Origin: Alishewanella agri BL06
GTDB taxonomy: Bacteria > Pseudomonadota > Gammaproteobacteria > Enterobacterales > Alteromonadaceae
NCBI RefSeq assembly: GCF_000272005.1
Contig: NZ_AKKU01000026.1
Span: forward strand, 124,001 to 188,000
Reading direction: 5' to 3'
Length of the DNA: 64,000 bases
Part shown: positions 26,314-35,637 of the stretch, piece after piece
Numbering within the stretch: the first letter of the stretch is position 1
How the letters are laid out: the number at the start of each line of letters is the position of its first letter
Notes under the pieces: model-generated
What the model saw: the letters and a program-made list of their open reading frames with translations, nothing else
Databases searched by the model: none
What the model was told of the DNA's origin: nothing
Position numbers and translations under genes: made by a program

Positions 26314-28848
26314 TTAGAATAACTCCTCCAGCTCGTCTTTCTTGTCGGTGGTTTCCCCAAACTGAATTTGTGGCACACTGCCTGACACATATTGTGTTGG
26401 CTCGGTACCCAACTTAAAGAATTCAAAGGTACTGGTATGATCAGTGCTACGGCTCAATAAACCCGTTGTTGTATCAATTCGGACCGAGGAAATACCCACC
26501 GGCGGCGTCACACTTTGCTCAGGATAGGCTGGTAAAACATCGCGGGCAAAATTTTGCCAGGCAGGCAAGGCGGTGCGGGCACCCGCTTCAACACCAGCGC
26601 TTTGTTCGCGGCCTAAATTGGCGTTCCAAAGTGCCCGGCCCAGACTGCGATTAGCATCGTCAAAACCGACCCAGGTTGTTATGGCCAATTGCGGTGTAAA
26701 GCCGGAAAACCAGGTATCTTTCGAGTCGTTGGTGGTACCGGTTTTGCCCGAGATATCGCGACGTTTCAAGTTTTGTAACTGCCAGGCGGTACCATTCCAA
26801 CCTGTGCCCTGACGCCAGTCACCGCCACCCCAAACACTACTTTTTAATGCATCAGCAATCAAAAACGCATTTTGTGCTGAAATCACTCTGGGCGCTGTGG
26901 TAACAGTTGGTTCGCTGGCAGATGTCGGCTCGCTGGTATCAGTATGCTGGCTTGATTCGACACAATCATCACAAGCCAGCAGGGGTTGATGTTTAAACAC
27001 CAATTGATCCTGGGCGTCTAAGACTTTGTCTACGACGTAAGGTTGCACCAAAAAGCCACCGTTGGCGAAGACCGCAAAACCAGTTGCAACTTCTAATGGC
27101 GTTAATGATGCAGAACCTAATGCCAAGGTCTCGTTGCGGGGTAAATCAGCCGGGTTAAAGCCGAATTTTTGTAACTGCGCGATGGATGCATCGATACCAA
27201 TGCCTCTCAGTAAGCGAATGGATACCACGTTTTTCGACTTTGCCAGAGCTTCACGGATCCGGATCGGACCATCATAAACTGCCGGCGAGTTGCGTGGTCG
27301 CCAGGCGATACCCGCGCCGCTGTCCCAGTGATGGATGGGGGCGTCATTCATAATGCTGGCCAGCGTATAGTTATGCTCCAGTGCAGCCGAATATATAAAA
27401 GGCTTAATATTGGAACCAACCTGACGTTTAGCCTGGATCGCACGGTTAAACTGGCTTTGTGAAAAACTGTAGCCACCAACCAGAGCTTTAATGGCACCGT
27501 CCTGTGGATTTAATGCCACTAGCGCACTGCTTGCTTGAGGGATCTGACTTAGTTGCCACTGTTCATTTTGCTGCCGAACCAAAATATGCATCCCCGGCTG
27601 CAGTATGGCCGCTGCGCTTTTGGGGGCAACGCCCTGACGCTCATCGCTGATATAGCTGCGCGCCCACTTCAGGCCATCCCAGTTCAGCGTTTGTTGCTGG
27701 CCGCCTTTTAGCATTACCAGCGCACTTTGCTGGTTGACCTGCAGCACGACTGCAGGCACCAAATCTTCAATGCCCTGTTGTCGGTCCAAATAATTAATAA
27801 TTTCCGCTTCATCGGGCCGTTCGGTTTCAATAAATACCGGTTCTTCCGTCTGCTGTTCCGCTAATTTAGCTTGCCAAACATTCGCCACCGGACCACGATA
27901 GCCATGACGTTCATCATAATCGTATAGATTTTGCTGCAAGGCGCGGCGGGCAAGCGCCTGTTCCTTACTATTAATGGTGGTGTAGACCTTAAAGCCTTCG
28001 GTATAAGCAACTTCTTCCCCGAAGCGCTCTACCATTTGCTGACGTACCATCTCGGCGATATAAGGTGCCGATGCTGTAATCTGTGCGCCATGCAAGCGGC
28101 TGGTTACTGGCGCAGCGATAGCCGCCTCATAAGTGGCCCGGTCGATCGCCTGCGTCTCTAGCATTCGACCCAATACCACATTGCGTCTGGCCCTGGCATT
28201 ACTGGCGGATCGCACGGGATTTAAAATCGAAGGCGCTTTCGGCAGGCCGGCGATAATCGCCATCTCATCAACGGTTAGTTCGTGGACTGTTTTACCGAAA
28301 TACACCTGCGCTGCGGCTCCAACACCAAAGGAGCGATGCCCAAGCTCAATTTTGTTCAGATACAACTCGAGAATTTCGTCTTTGGTCAGTAACTGCTCAA
28401 TATGAATCGCCAGAAAAATTTCTTTTACTTTGCGAATCAGTTTTTTCTCGCGACTGAGAAAAAAGTTTCGGGCTAATTGTTGAGTGATGGTACTGGCGCC
28501 CTGACTGAGCTCACCGGAAGTTGCCACCACAGTGGCTGCACGGATAATGCCGATAATATCAATGCCGGGATGTTCATAGAAACGGGTGTCTTCGATCGCA
28601 AGAAATGCCTGAACCAACAGTGGCGGCATCTCGTCGAGTCTTAGTGGGATACGTCTTTGCTCACCGAACTGCGAAATCAGTTCGCCATCTGCAGTAAAAA
28701 CTTGCATTGGCGTTTGCAGGCGCACATCTTTTAATGTAGCGACATCGGGCAACTCGTCTTTCAGCAGTAAATAGGTGACCAGGATGGTCGTTATACCGGC
28801 AAAAAACGCCACCACAACAAAAATTAAAAGTTTTTTAAACCAAGACAC
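26314..28848 (-). CDS. mrcA: Penicillin-binding protein 1A (bifunctional transglycosylase/transpeptidase)
   Basis: Class A PBP of 844 residues that polymerises and crosslinks peptidoglycan. It has an N-terminal cytoplasmic start and membrane anchor (about 6-28) and a GT51 glycosyltransferase domain with the catalytic glutamate in AIEDTRFYEHPGID and GASTITQQLARN. An OB-like insertion follows, then the transpeptidase with its active serine in GSNIKPF, SKN, and KTGTTND. The start codon is GTG at 28848. It is divergent from pilM, the usual gammaproteobacterial arrangement. A Ser/Thr-rich insertion with a CDDC motif (about residue 635) interrupts the transpeptidase domain before the KTGT region. 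Confidence 0.97.
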   Translation of the reverse strand: MSWFKKLLIFVVVAFFAGITTILVTYLLLKDELPDVATLKDVRLQTPMQVFTADGELISQFGEQRRIPLRLDEMPPLLVQAFLAIEDTRFYEHPGIDIIGIIRAATVVATSGELSQGASTITQQLARNFFLSREKKLIRKVKEIFLAIHIEQLLTKDEILELYLNKIELGHRSFGVGAAAQVYFGKTVHELTVDEMAIIAGLPKAPSILNPVRSASNARARRNVVLGRMLETQAIDRATYEAAIAAPVTSRLHGAQITASAPYIAEMVRQQMVERFGEEVAYTEGFKVYTTINSKEQALARRALQQNLYDYDERHGYRGPVANVWQAKLAEQQTEEPVFIETERPDEAEIINYLDRQQGIEDLVPAVVLQVNQQSALVMLKGGQQQTLNWDGLKWARSYISDERQGVAPKSAAAILQPGMHILVRQQNEQWQLSQIPQASSALVALNPQDGAIKALVGGYSFSQSQFNRAIQAKRQVGSNIKPFIYSAALEHNYTLASIMNDAPIHHWDSGAGIAWRPRNSPAVYDGPIRIREALAKSKNVVSIRLLRGIGIDASIAQLQKFGFNPADLPRNETLALGSASLTPLEVATGFAVFANGGFLVQPYVVDKVLDAQDQLVFKHQPLLACDDCVESSQHTDTSEPTSASEPTVTTAPRVISAQNAFLIADALKSSVWGGGDWRQGTGWNGTAWQLQNLKRRDISGKTGTTNDSKDTWFSGFTPQLAITTWVGFDDANRSLGRALWNANLGREQSAGVEAGARTALPAWQNFARDVLPAYPEQSVTPPVGISSVRIDTTTGLLSRSTDHTSTFEFFKLGTEPTQYVSGSVPQIQFGETTDKKDELEELF

Positions 28849-29004
28849 CGTGTGACCCCAATTTTAACTCCCAATTTCGTAATATCGCTGCTAGTATATA
28901 TTTATTAGACTGAGATTAAACGCTTTTTCTTGCCAAAAATTCGTGTCTGGGCTAAGAATACCTAAATACAAATCGGCTAACAAAAACAACGGCTGCAGGA
29001 CGCT

Positions 29005-30084
29005 ATGATAAAAAGCCTGTTTAGTAAACAACCCCCCGTGATGGTGGGTATTGATATCGGCTCTCACTCGGTGAAGGCGGTATTGCTCAGCCAACACAAT
29101 GGTCTCTTCAAAGTAGAAGCCTTTGCGATAGAGGCTATGCAGAAAGGCGCGATGTCTGACCGCGAGGTTCAGGATATCGAGGCTGTCGGTAACGTACTGG
29201 CGAAGATCCGGAAGAAAATTCCGCGCTCTGTCAAATACGCCGCCATTGCTATTTCTGGTTCTACAGTAATCAGTAAAGTGATTTTCATGGATGTGTCCTT
29301 AACGGATGCTGAACTGGAGAGCCAGATTGAGGTGGAAGCCGACACCCTGATTCCCTATCCGTTGAATGAGGTGAGTCTCGATTTTGAAAAGTTGGATGTC
29401 AATGAGGCTGACCCGTCAAAAGTTAACGTCCTGCTAAGCGCGGCACGAACCGAAAGTGTCGAAGCCCGCGTCGCTGCCTTGGCACACGGTGGTTTTACGG
29501 CAAAAGTCGTTGATGTGGAGAGCTACGCCTTAAGTCGGGCTACTGAGCTTTGTCTGGCGCAGTTACCGGCTGATGCAGGCAGTAAAGTGGTTGCAATGGT
29601 AGATATCGGCGCCACTATGACGTTGCTGAGTATCGTAGAGGATGGCAAAACGCTTTACACCCGCGATCAGGTATTCGGGGGTGAACAGTATACCCGTAGT
29701 ATTTTGTCGTATTATAACAAGAGTTATGATGAGGCCGAACACGCCAAAGTAAATGGCGAATTACCACCCAATTACACCTTTGAAGTGCTGGCTCCCTTCC
29801 AAACCATGCTGTTGCAACAAATTCGTCGCGGCATTCAGATGTACCTGACCAGTAGCGGCAGAGAAGCCGTCGATTATCTGGTGGTATCAGGCGGTTCAGC
29901 GCTGATTGAAGGCATTGATAAACTGCTGATCGACGAACTGGGTATCCACACCGTGATTGCTGATCCTTTTGCTAGCATGGAAATCGCTACAGCCGTCGAC
30001 CGTGAAACGCTAGACCGATATGCACCGCAGCTGATGGTAGCCAGTGGTTTGGCGTTAAGGAGTTTTTCACCATGGCATATATAA
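29005..30084 (+). CDS. pilM: Type IV pilus assembly protein PilM
   Basis: Cytoplasmic actin-like protein of the type IV pilus alignment complex, 359 residues. The actin-fold phosphate loop is VGIDIGSHSVKAV (14-26) and the second is VAMVDIGATMTLLSI. It binds the cytoplasmic tail of PilN and links the inner-membrane PilNO complex to the motor. It is first gene of pilMNOPQ, divergent from mrcA, with the pilN start overlapping its end by 13 bp. The C-terminal region ends PQLMVASGLALRSF, typical for PilM. Confidence 0.97.
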   Translation: MIKSLFSKQPPVMVGIDIGSHSVKAVLLSQHNGLFKVEAFAIEAMQKGAMSDREVQDIEAVGNVLAKIRKKIPRSVKYAAIAISGSTVISKVIFMDVSLTDAELESQIEVEADTLIPYPLNEVSLDFEKLDVNEADPSKVNVLLSAARTESVEARVAALAHGGFTAKVVDVESYALSRATELCLAQLPADAGSKVVAMVDIGATMTLLSIVEDGKTLYTRDQVFGGEQYTRSILSYYNKSYDEAEHAKVNGELPPNYTFEVLAPFQTMLLQQIRRGIQMYLTSSGREAVDYLVVSGGSALIEGIDKLLIDELGIHTVIADPFASMEIATAVDRETLDRYAPQLMVASGLALRSFSPWHI

Positions 30085-30665
30085 ACCTGCTGCCCTGGCG
30101 TGAAGCCGCCAGAAAAGAGCGTCAGAAAAACTATGTCATGGTGCTGGCATTGACCGCCCTGGTGAGTTTCCTGGTGTGTTTTCTGATTAATATGATCTAC
30201 AACGCCAGGCTGGATGGTCAAGCGAAACGCAATCAGTATCTGGAGAGTGAAATCCGAATTCTGGACCAACGTATTGCGGAAATCCGCGCCTTGAATGAGA
30301 CAAAACGCAGTTTGCAGCAGCGTATGACGTTGATTGAACAGTTACAAGGCAGCCGAAATCTTGGCACAGAAGTGATGTTGGAGATCACGCGCATTGTACC
30401 TACCGGCGTTTACTTGACGCAGCTTGAGAAAAAAGGCTCAGCGCTGCTGTTGTTAGGCAAAAGCGAATCAAATAATCGTTTATCCAATATGCTGCGTGAG
30501 GCAGAGCAGTCTGAGCTGTTGACCACACCTTATCTGGAATTTATTGAAGCGGCTAAAGAACGTTCCTCTTTGCTGAGTGATTTCAGAATGCACGTGAAAA
30601 TTGCCGGTTATGAAGCATTGGAACAACAAAACGTTCCTGCCGATAATCCGCAGGGGGGCAGATAA
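30072..30665 (+). CDS. pilN: Type IV pilus assembly protein PilN
   Basis: Inner-membrane bitopic protein, 197 residues. The N-terminal INLLPWREAARKERQ is the conserved PilM-binding tail, followed by a membrane segment (about 22-44), a coiled-coil stretch (about 55-95) and a periplasmic ferredoxin-like domain. It dimerises with PilO to form the periplasmic alignment complex. Its start lies inside pilM (13-bp overlap) and its stop is two bases before the pilO ATG, so translation is tightly coupled. Confidence 0.96.
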   Translation: MAYINLLPWREAARKERQKNYVMVLALTALVSFLVCFLINMIYNARLDGQAKRNQYLESEIRILDQRIAEIRALNETKRSLQQRMTLIEQLQGSRNLGTEVMLEITRIVPTGVYLTQLEKKGSALLLLGKSESNNRLSNMLREAEQSELLTTPYLEFIEAAKERSSLLSDFRMHVKIAGYEALEQQNVPADNPQGGR

Positions 30666-30667
30666 TC

Positions 30668-31267
30668 ATGGCGTTGAATATGAAGTTATCTGAGATTGAT
30701 GTAAGTGATCTAGACCTGGAAAATATGGGGGCATGGCCGTTAGCGGTGAAATTTATCTTCGCGCTGATTGTTGCTGCTCTGGTTTCGGTTCTTAGTTACT
30801 ACCTGCTAATTGACGCTAAAATTGATGAGCTGAGCGCCGCCAAACAAAAAGAAACTGAACTGAAGCAAACTTATCAAACCCGTTATGCGTCAGCAGTTAA
30901 TCTGGAAGCTTACCGCGAGCAGATGAAAGAGATGGAAGAGACCTTTGCGGTCTTGCTAAAGCAGTTGCCAACAACGCATGAAACGCCTGGTTTACTGGAT
31001 GATATTACTTATGTTGGCACGACCAGTGGCCTGACCTTTTTGCGGATTAATTGGGAACCCGAGGTTGAAAAAGAGTTTTACACTGAGTTGCCGATTAAAA
31101 TTGATGTCGTAGGCGATTACCATCAATTTGGTAATTTTGTCAGCGAAGTGGCTAAGTTGCCACGGATTGTTAGCTTGCATGATTTTACGATCCAAGCCGA
31201 TAAGGACGATAAGCTAAAGTTCAACGTAGTAGCTAAGACCTATCGGTACAAGGAGAGTAAACAATGA
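30668..31267 (+). CDS. pilO: Type IV pilus assembly protein PilO
   Basis: Partner of PilN, 199 residues. It has a short cytoplasmic N-terminus, one membrane segment (about 24-46), a coiled coil (about 48-95) and a periplasmic ferredoxin-like fold ending in a SLHDFTIQADKD strand region. The PTTHETPGLLDDITYVGTTSG stretch is typical of PilO. It overlaps pilP by 4 bp (ATGA). Confidence 0.96.
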   Translation: MALNMKLSEIDVSDLDLENMGAWPLAVKFIFALIVAALVSVLSYYLLIDAKIDELSAAKQKETELKQTYQTRYASAVNLEAYREQMKEMEETFAVLLKQLPTTHETPGLLDDITYVGTTSGLTFLRINWEPEVEKEFYTELPIKIDVVGDYHQFGNFVSEVAKLPRIVSLHDFTIQADKDDKLKFNVVAKTYRYKESKQ

Positions 31268-31794
31268 GAGCACTGCTGACAGTGGTTGTTTCTGCATTAT
31301 TTCTTACCGGTTGCTTTGACGACCTCAGTGATATTCAAGCCGAGTTAGAGACAGTAAAAGCGAATACGCGGCCCAGGGTAGAGCCTTTACCACAGGCAAA
31401 GGAATTTATTCATATCCCTTATACCATGGCTAATGTGCGTAGTCCCTTCGCTGAACCAACACCGGAGGCGATCCAGGATCGTATTTCGCAGCAGCAAGAC
31501 TGTATGCACCCGGATCCAGAGCGTCGGAAAGAACCTTTGGAACGTTTTGCACTGGACAATTTAAAAATGCGCGGGACTTTGGGCGACCAGGGACAAATCT
31601 GGGCACTGGTCGAATCGGCGGATAAAGCCTTACATCGTATTACCGTAAACAACTACATGGGGTTGTTCCACGGTAAGGTAACGAGGGTGGAGCCGACTCA
31701 TATTGATCTGTTAGAGCTGATTCCGGATGGTTCTGGTTGCTGGGTAGAGCGAACCACGAGAGTTCAGATGTTCGATGCAACTGCAGGTAACTAA
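31264..31794 (+). CDS. pilP: Type IV pilus pilotin-like lipoprotein PilP
   Basis: A 176-residue lipoprotein with signal peptide and lipobox LTGC (Cys17). It has an unstructured linker and a C-terminal beta-sandwich (about 85-170) with the conserved RSPFAEP, LKMRGTL and YMGLFHGKVTRVEP segments. It connects PilNO in the inner membrane to the PilQ secretin. Position and spacing within pilMNOPQ are standard. Confidence 0.96.
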   Translation: MRALLTVVVSALFLTGCFDDLSDIQAELETVKANTRPRVEPLPQAKEFIHIPYTMANVRSPFAEPTPEAIQDRISQQQDCMHPDPERRKEPLERFALDNLKMRGTLGDQGQIWALVESADKALHRITVNNYMGLFHGKVTRVEPTHIDLLELIPDGSGCWVERTTRVQMFDATAGN

Positions 31795-31809
31795 GTGTGC
31801 GAGTAAATC

Positions 31810-33876
31810 ATGGATAAATTAAATAAAACGAAATACGCAGGATTTAAAGGCAGCAGACTTGGTTTGTTAGTGCTTCTATGCAGTACCTTGCCTGCGTGGG
31901 CCGCACCTTTGCTCTACGAGGTTCGCTATAACCCGTTGTTGAATGGCGAAACAGAAATTGAATTTGTGTTTGATGAAGCCTTGCAGCAGGAACCAAGGGT
32001 TGAGCTGTTACAGCAACCGGCCAGACTCAGTGTCACTTTCCCGACAGCTGAACTGGAGCAGCGCGTTGCTGATATCAAGGTTGAGCAGGCTGGGGTGTCA
32101 ACAATTCGTTCGACGTTAAATGATGGTGGCGTAAATGCCGTTATCAACATGGATACCCTAAAAGTCTATCGCACCCGGTTGAATGATAATGTGTTCGCAG
32201 TGCACCTTGCCGATACACCGCAGGTGGTCCGCCCTGGCAGCGCGTCTGAAATTAATCCAAGTTTTATTAATCAGTTGCAAGCAATAGATTTTCGCCGCGG
32301 TGATCGTGGCGAAGGTCGGGTTCTGGTGTTTCTGAAAGAAAACGCCGCCGCAGTTGATGTACAGGAGCGATTGGGTAAGCTGGAAATTGAGTTCCACAAC
32401 ACGGCTATTCCAGATGAATTACTGTATCAGCTGGATGTGGTAGATTTTGCCACTGTGGTAAAAGGAGTTGAAACTTTCCGTGAAGGAAGCTCAACCAAAC
32501 TGGTGATCGATGCGACTGAGCAATTTACCTTTAACTACCAGCAAGTTGACAACATCTTTTCTGTAAGCCTACAACGTGATGCTACCAATCGCAGTATTCT
32601 GGGCGGTGGGCGTGAGTACAAAGGCCGTCCGATCTCATTAAACTTCCAGGATATCCCCATTCGTACCGTGTTACAGATTATTGCCGACTATAACGGCTTT
32701 AACCTGGTTACCAGCGATACTGTGACGGGTAATATTACGTTGCGCTTAGACGGTACGCCCTGGGATCAGGCGCTGGATATTGTATTACGGGTTAAAGGTT
32801 TGGATAAGCGGATGGAAGGCAATATCCTGATGGTTGCGCCAACCGAAGAACTGGCTTCCCGTGAAGCGAGGGAATTAGAGGCGAAACAGCAGGTTGAACA
32901 ATTAGAACCTTTGTACTCTGATCTGCTACAAATTAATTATGCCAAGGCTGCAGATTTAGCAGGTTTACTGTCAAACCGCGAAGCAACACTGTTGTCTGAG
33001 CGGGGTAGTGTGGTCGTTGACGAACGTACTAATACCATTTTGTTAAAGGATACGGCGCGCAATATTGAGAGTGTGCGGCGTTTGATTGAACGGCTGGATA
33101 TTCCGGTACGGCAAGTGCTGATTGAATCCCGAATCGTTACGGTAAATGACAATGTCACAGACGAGCTAGGGATCCGCTGGGGTTTTAGTGATCAGCAAAG
33201 CACCAGTGGCGGTAACCGTGGTGTATCGGGCAATGCAGACGGTGCTAACGGTATTTCAAACGGTAATTTTCCAGCACTGGACGATCGCTGGAATGTGAAT
33301 TTACCTGTGGCTAACCCGGCAGGCAGTATTGCTTTCCACGTGGCTCGTTTGGCCGATGGTACCTTACTGGATCTGGAGCTGTCAGCACTGGAACAGGAGA
33401 ACAAGGGTGAAGTCATTGCCAGCCCGCGTATAACCACCTCAAACCAAAAAGAAGCAAGAATAGAGCAAGGTGTCGAGATTCCTTATGTGCAGGCTGCTTC
33501 CAGTGGTGCAACGACAGTGGAATTTAAGAAAGCGGTTTTAAGTTTAACGGTTACACCACAAATTACCCCGGACAATAAAATTATTCTGGATTTAGTGATT
33601 ACTCAGAATACCCGGGGTGAGACGGTACAGACCCCAACCGGTCCGGCAACAGCGATCGATACCCAGCAAATTATGACTCAGGTGCTTGCTGATAACGGTG
33701 AAACTATCGTCCTGGGTGGCATTTATCAGCAACAAATTGTTTCAAACGTCAACAAGGTGCCTTTACTTGGTGATATCCCTTACATGGGGGTATTATTCCG
33801 GAACAAACGTGAACTCAACGAAAAGAGCGAATTGCTGATTTTTGTGACACCACGGATCCTAACTGAAGGTCAATAA
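31810..33876 (+). CDS. pilQ: Type IV pilus secretin PilQ
   Basis: Outer-membrane secretin pore of 688 residues. It has an N-terminal signal peptide (to about residue 31), two AMIN-like peptidoglycan-binding regions (about 32-240), an N0 domain (SLNFQDIPIRTVLQIIADYN) and an N1 domain. The C-terminal secretin domain has the VEIPYVQ and VTPQITPDNKIILDLVI segments and GGIYQQQ...VPLLGDIPYMGVLFRN. It lets the pilus fibre, and in transformable bacteria DNA, pass. It is the last gene of the pil operon and is followed by a nested inverted repeat. Confidence 0.97.
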   Translation: MDKLNKTKYAGFKGSRLGLLVLLCSTLPAWAAPLLYEVRYNPLLNGETEIEFVFDEALQQEPRVELLQQPARLSVTFPTAELEQRVADIKVEQAGVSTIRSTLNDGGVNAVINMDTLKVYRTRLNDNVFAVHLADTPQVVRPGSASEINPSFINQLQAIDFRRGDRGEGRVLVFLKENAAAVDVQERLGKLEIEFHNTAIPDELLYQLDVVDFATVVKGVETFREGSSTKLVIDATEQFTFNYQQVDNIFSVSLQRDATNRSILGGGREYKGRPISLNFQDIPIRTVLQIIADYNGFNLVTSDTVTGNITLRLDGTPWDQALDIVLRVKGLDKRMEGNILMVAPTEELASREARELEAKQQVEQLEPLYSDLLQINYAKAADLAGLLSNREATLLSERGSVVVDERTNTILLKDTARNIESVRRLIERLDIPVRQVLIESRIVTVNDNVTDELGIRWGFSDQQSTSGGNRGVSGNADGANGISNGNFPALDDRWNVNLPVANPAGSIAFHVARLADGTLLDLELSALEQENKGEVIASPRITTSNQKEARIEQGVEIPYVQAASSGATTVEFKKAVLSLTVTPQITPDNKIILDLVITQNTRGETVQTPTGPATAIDTQQIMTQVLADNGETIVLGGIYQQQIVSNVNKVPLLGDIPYMGVLFRNKRELNEKSELLIFVTPRILTEGQ

Positions 33877-33883
33877 AAGCCAA

Positions 33884-33914
33884 AGCTGGCGGTCAGCGAT
33901 CGCTGCCGCCAGCT
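33884..33914 (+). repeat. Nested inverted repeat after pilQ
   Basis: AGCTGGCGG (33884-33892) pairs with CCGCCAGCT (33906-33914), and the interior CAGCGATCGCTG is itself a perfect palindrome. It would make a long stem at the pilQ mRNA end but no T tract follows, so it is either a weak or Rho-assisted terminator or an mRNA-stabilising hairpin. The pilQ-aroK gap is 163 bp; no clear aroK promoter was identified. Confidence 0.6.
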
Positions 33915-34039
33915 GGCCGAGAATTAACTTGCCAATCAAAGCCCATTCCTGACATAATTCAGCGCTTCAATTTTTCGTGGGAGCCTAACGGTCCTTAACT
34001 TAACATTCCTTTGAATTAGCTGATTTAGCAATACGACAT

Positions 34040-34558
34040 ATGGCAGAAAAACGTAATATCTTCCTCGTAGGCCCTATGGGTGCTGGTAAAAGCACTATAG
34101 GTCGTCATCTGGCAGAGATGCTTCACCTAGAGTTTTATGATTCCGACCAGGAAATCGAACGCCGCACTGGTGCCGATATCGCCTGGGTATTTGATTTGGA
34201 AGGGGAAGCCGGTTTTCGGGTGCGTGAAGAAAATGTCATTCAGGATCTGACTGAACTGCAAGGGATAGTACTGGCGACCGGTGGTGGCTCAGTACTGAGT
34301 AAAGAGACCCGGAATCGTTTGTCTGCTCGTGGCATAGTAGTTTATCTGGAAACGCCTATTGAAAAGCAGGTTGCCAGAACGCAGCGTGATAAAAAACGGC
34401 CGCTCTTGCAAACAAAAGAGGAACCGAAAGAGGTCCTGGAGCGCCTGGCGGCAGAACGTAATCCACTCTATGCAGAGATCGCAGACTTCACGGTTCGCAC
34501 TGATGAGCAAAGTGCGCGTTCTGTTGCAAATCAGATTATCGAGCAATTAGGTTTTTAA
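34040..34558 (+). CDS. aroK: Shikimate kinase AroK
   Basis: Phosphorylates shikimate in aromatic amino acid synthesis, 172 residues. It has the P-loop [15 protein letters not shown], the [18 protein letters not shown] shikimate-binding region, the VLATGGGSV Walker-B-like loop and the RPLLQT lid. It is followed after 23 bp by aroB. The aroK-aroB-damX-dam-rpe order is ancestral in gammaproteobacteria. Confidence 0.98.
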   Translation: MAEKRNIFLVGPMGAGKSTIGRHLAEMLHLEFYDSDQEIERRTGADIAWVFDLEGEAGFRVREENVIQDLTELQGIVLATGGGSVLSKETRNRLSARGIVVYLETPIEKQVARTQRDKKRPLLQTKEEPKEVLERLAAERNPLYAEIADFTVRTDEQSARSVANQIIEQLGF

Positions 34559-34581
34559 CTTATTAGTAACGGGGGCTGCAG

Positions 34582-35637
34582 ATGCATAAAGTTGAGGTAC
34601 AACTTGGCGAGCGCAGCTACCCGATACAGATCGCCGCCAGTTTTACGGGATTATTGCCAGAGCTAGCGGCGGCGTCGCAGGTTGTTATTATTTCTAACCC
34701 GACAGTTGCTGAGCTGTATCTACCCGCCGTGGCAGCACTATTCCAGCATCCTCCAAAACACTTTCTGATCCCGGACGGCGAAGCTTATAAAACGCTGGCC
34801 TCCTTTGAACAAGCCTTATCGTTTTTACTGGAACAAAAGCTCTCGCGTCAGGTGCTGTTAGTGGCATTGGGCGGTGGCGTTATCGGTGATGTAACCGGTT
34901 TTGTTGCCGCCTGTTATCAGCGCGGCGTACGTTTTGTGCAAATTCCGACCACGCTGTTATCCCAGGTTGATTCTTCTGTTGGCGGTAAAACAGCAGTTAA
35001 TCATCCGCTTGGTAAAAATATGATCGGTGCTTTTAAGCAACCGGAACAGGTTTTAATTAATACCGCAGTTTTACAGTCTTTACCACCGCGTGAGTTCGCT
35101 GCCGGTATGGCCGAAGTCATCAAGTACGCCATTTTGGGTGATCTAGAGTTTTTGGCCTGGCTGGAGCAACATACCAAGGACATCGCTGCCAAAGATTCCG
35201 CCATCTTGTCAGAGATGATTCGACGTTGTTGTCAGATGAAAGCTGATATCGTCAGTCGTGATGAGACAGAGCAGGGTGAACGGGCATTATTAAACCTCGG
35301 CCATACCTTTGGCCATGCGATCGAAGCTTTTCTGGGATACGGTGAGTGGCTGCACGGTGAAGCGGTTGCGGTTGGGATGGTGATGGCGACGAAATTGGCG
35401 CTAAGCCGTAGCTGGTTGACGCCGTCGGATGTTGAGCGGGTAGAGAAGTTGCTGAATGACTTCCAGCTCCCGGTGCAGCCACCTGAGCGTATGCAAATCA
35501 ATGATTTCCTGCCATTTATGAAAACGGATAAAAAGGTGCAGCATGGGCAGATGCGCTTTATCCTGCCACGCCGGCTCGGACATTGTGTGCTAGCAGACGA
35601 TGTCAGTGAGACTGAGCTTTACCAAGTTTTTAGCTGA
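34582..35637 (+). CDS. aroB: 3-dehydroquinate synthase AroB
   Basis: NAD+- and metal-dependent cyclase making 3-dehydroquinate, 351 residues. The NAD-binding region is PDGEAYKTL...ALGGGVIGDVTGFVA. PTTLLSQVDSSVGGKTAVNH is conserved and NLGHTFGHAIEAFLGYGEWLHGEAV, given here only as a landmark, carries the metal-binding histidines. The GGGGGCTGCAG leader before the ATG contains a weak Shine-Dalgarno. The stop codon overlaps the damX start (TGATG). Confidence 0.97.
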   Translation: MHKVEVQLGERSYPIQIAASFTGLLPELAAASQVVIISNPTVAELYLPAVAALFQHPPKHFLIPDGEAYKTLASFEQALSFLLEQKLSRQVLLVALGGGVIGDVTGFVAACYQRGVRFVQIPTTLLSQVDSSVGGKTAVNHPLGKNMIGAFKQPEQVLINTAVLQSLPPREFAAGMAEVIKYAILGDLEFLAWLEQHTKDIAAKDSAILSEMIRRCCQMKADIVSRDETEQGERALLNLGHTFGHAIEAFLGYGEWLHGEAVAVGMVMATKLALSRSWLTPSDVERVEKLLNDFQLPVQPPERMQINDFLPFMKTDKKVQHGQMRFILPRRLGHCVLADDVSETELYQVFS

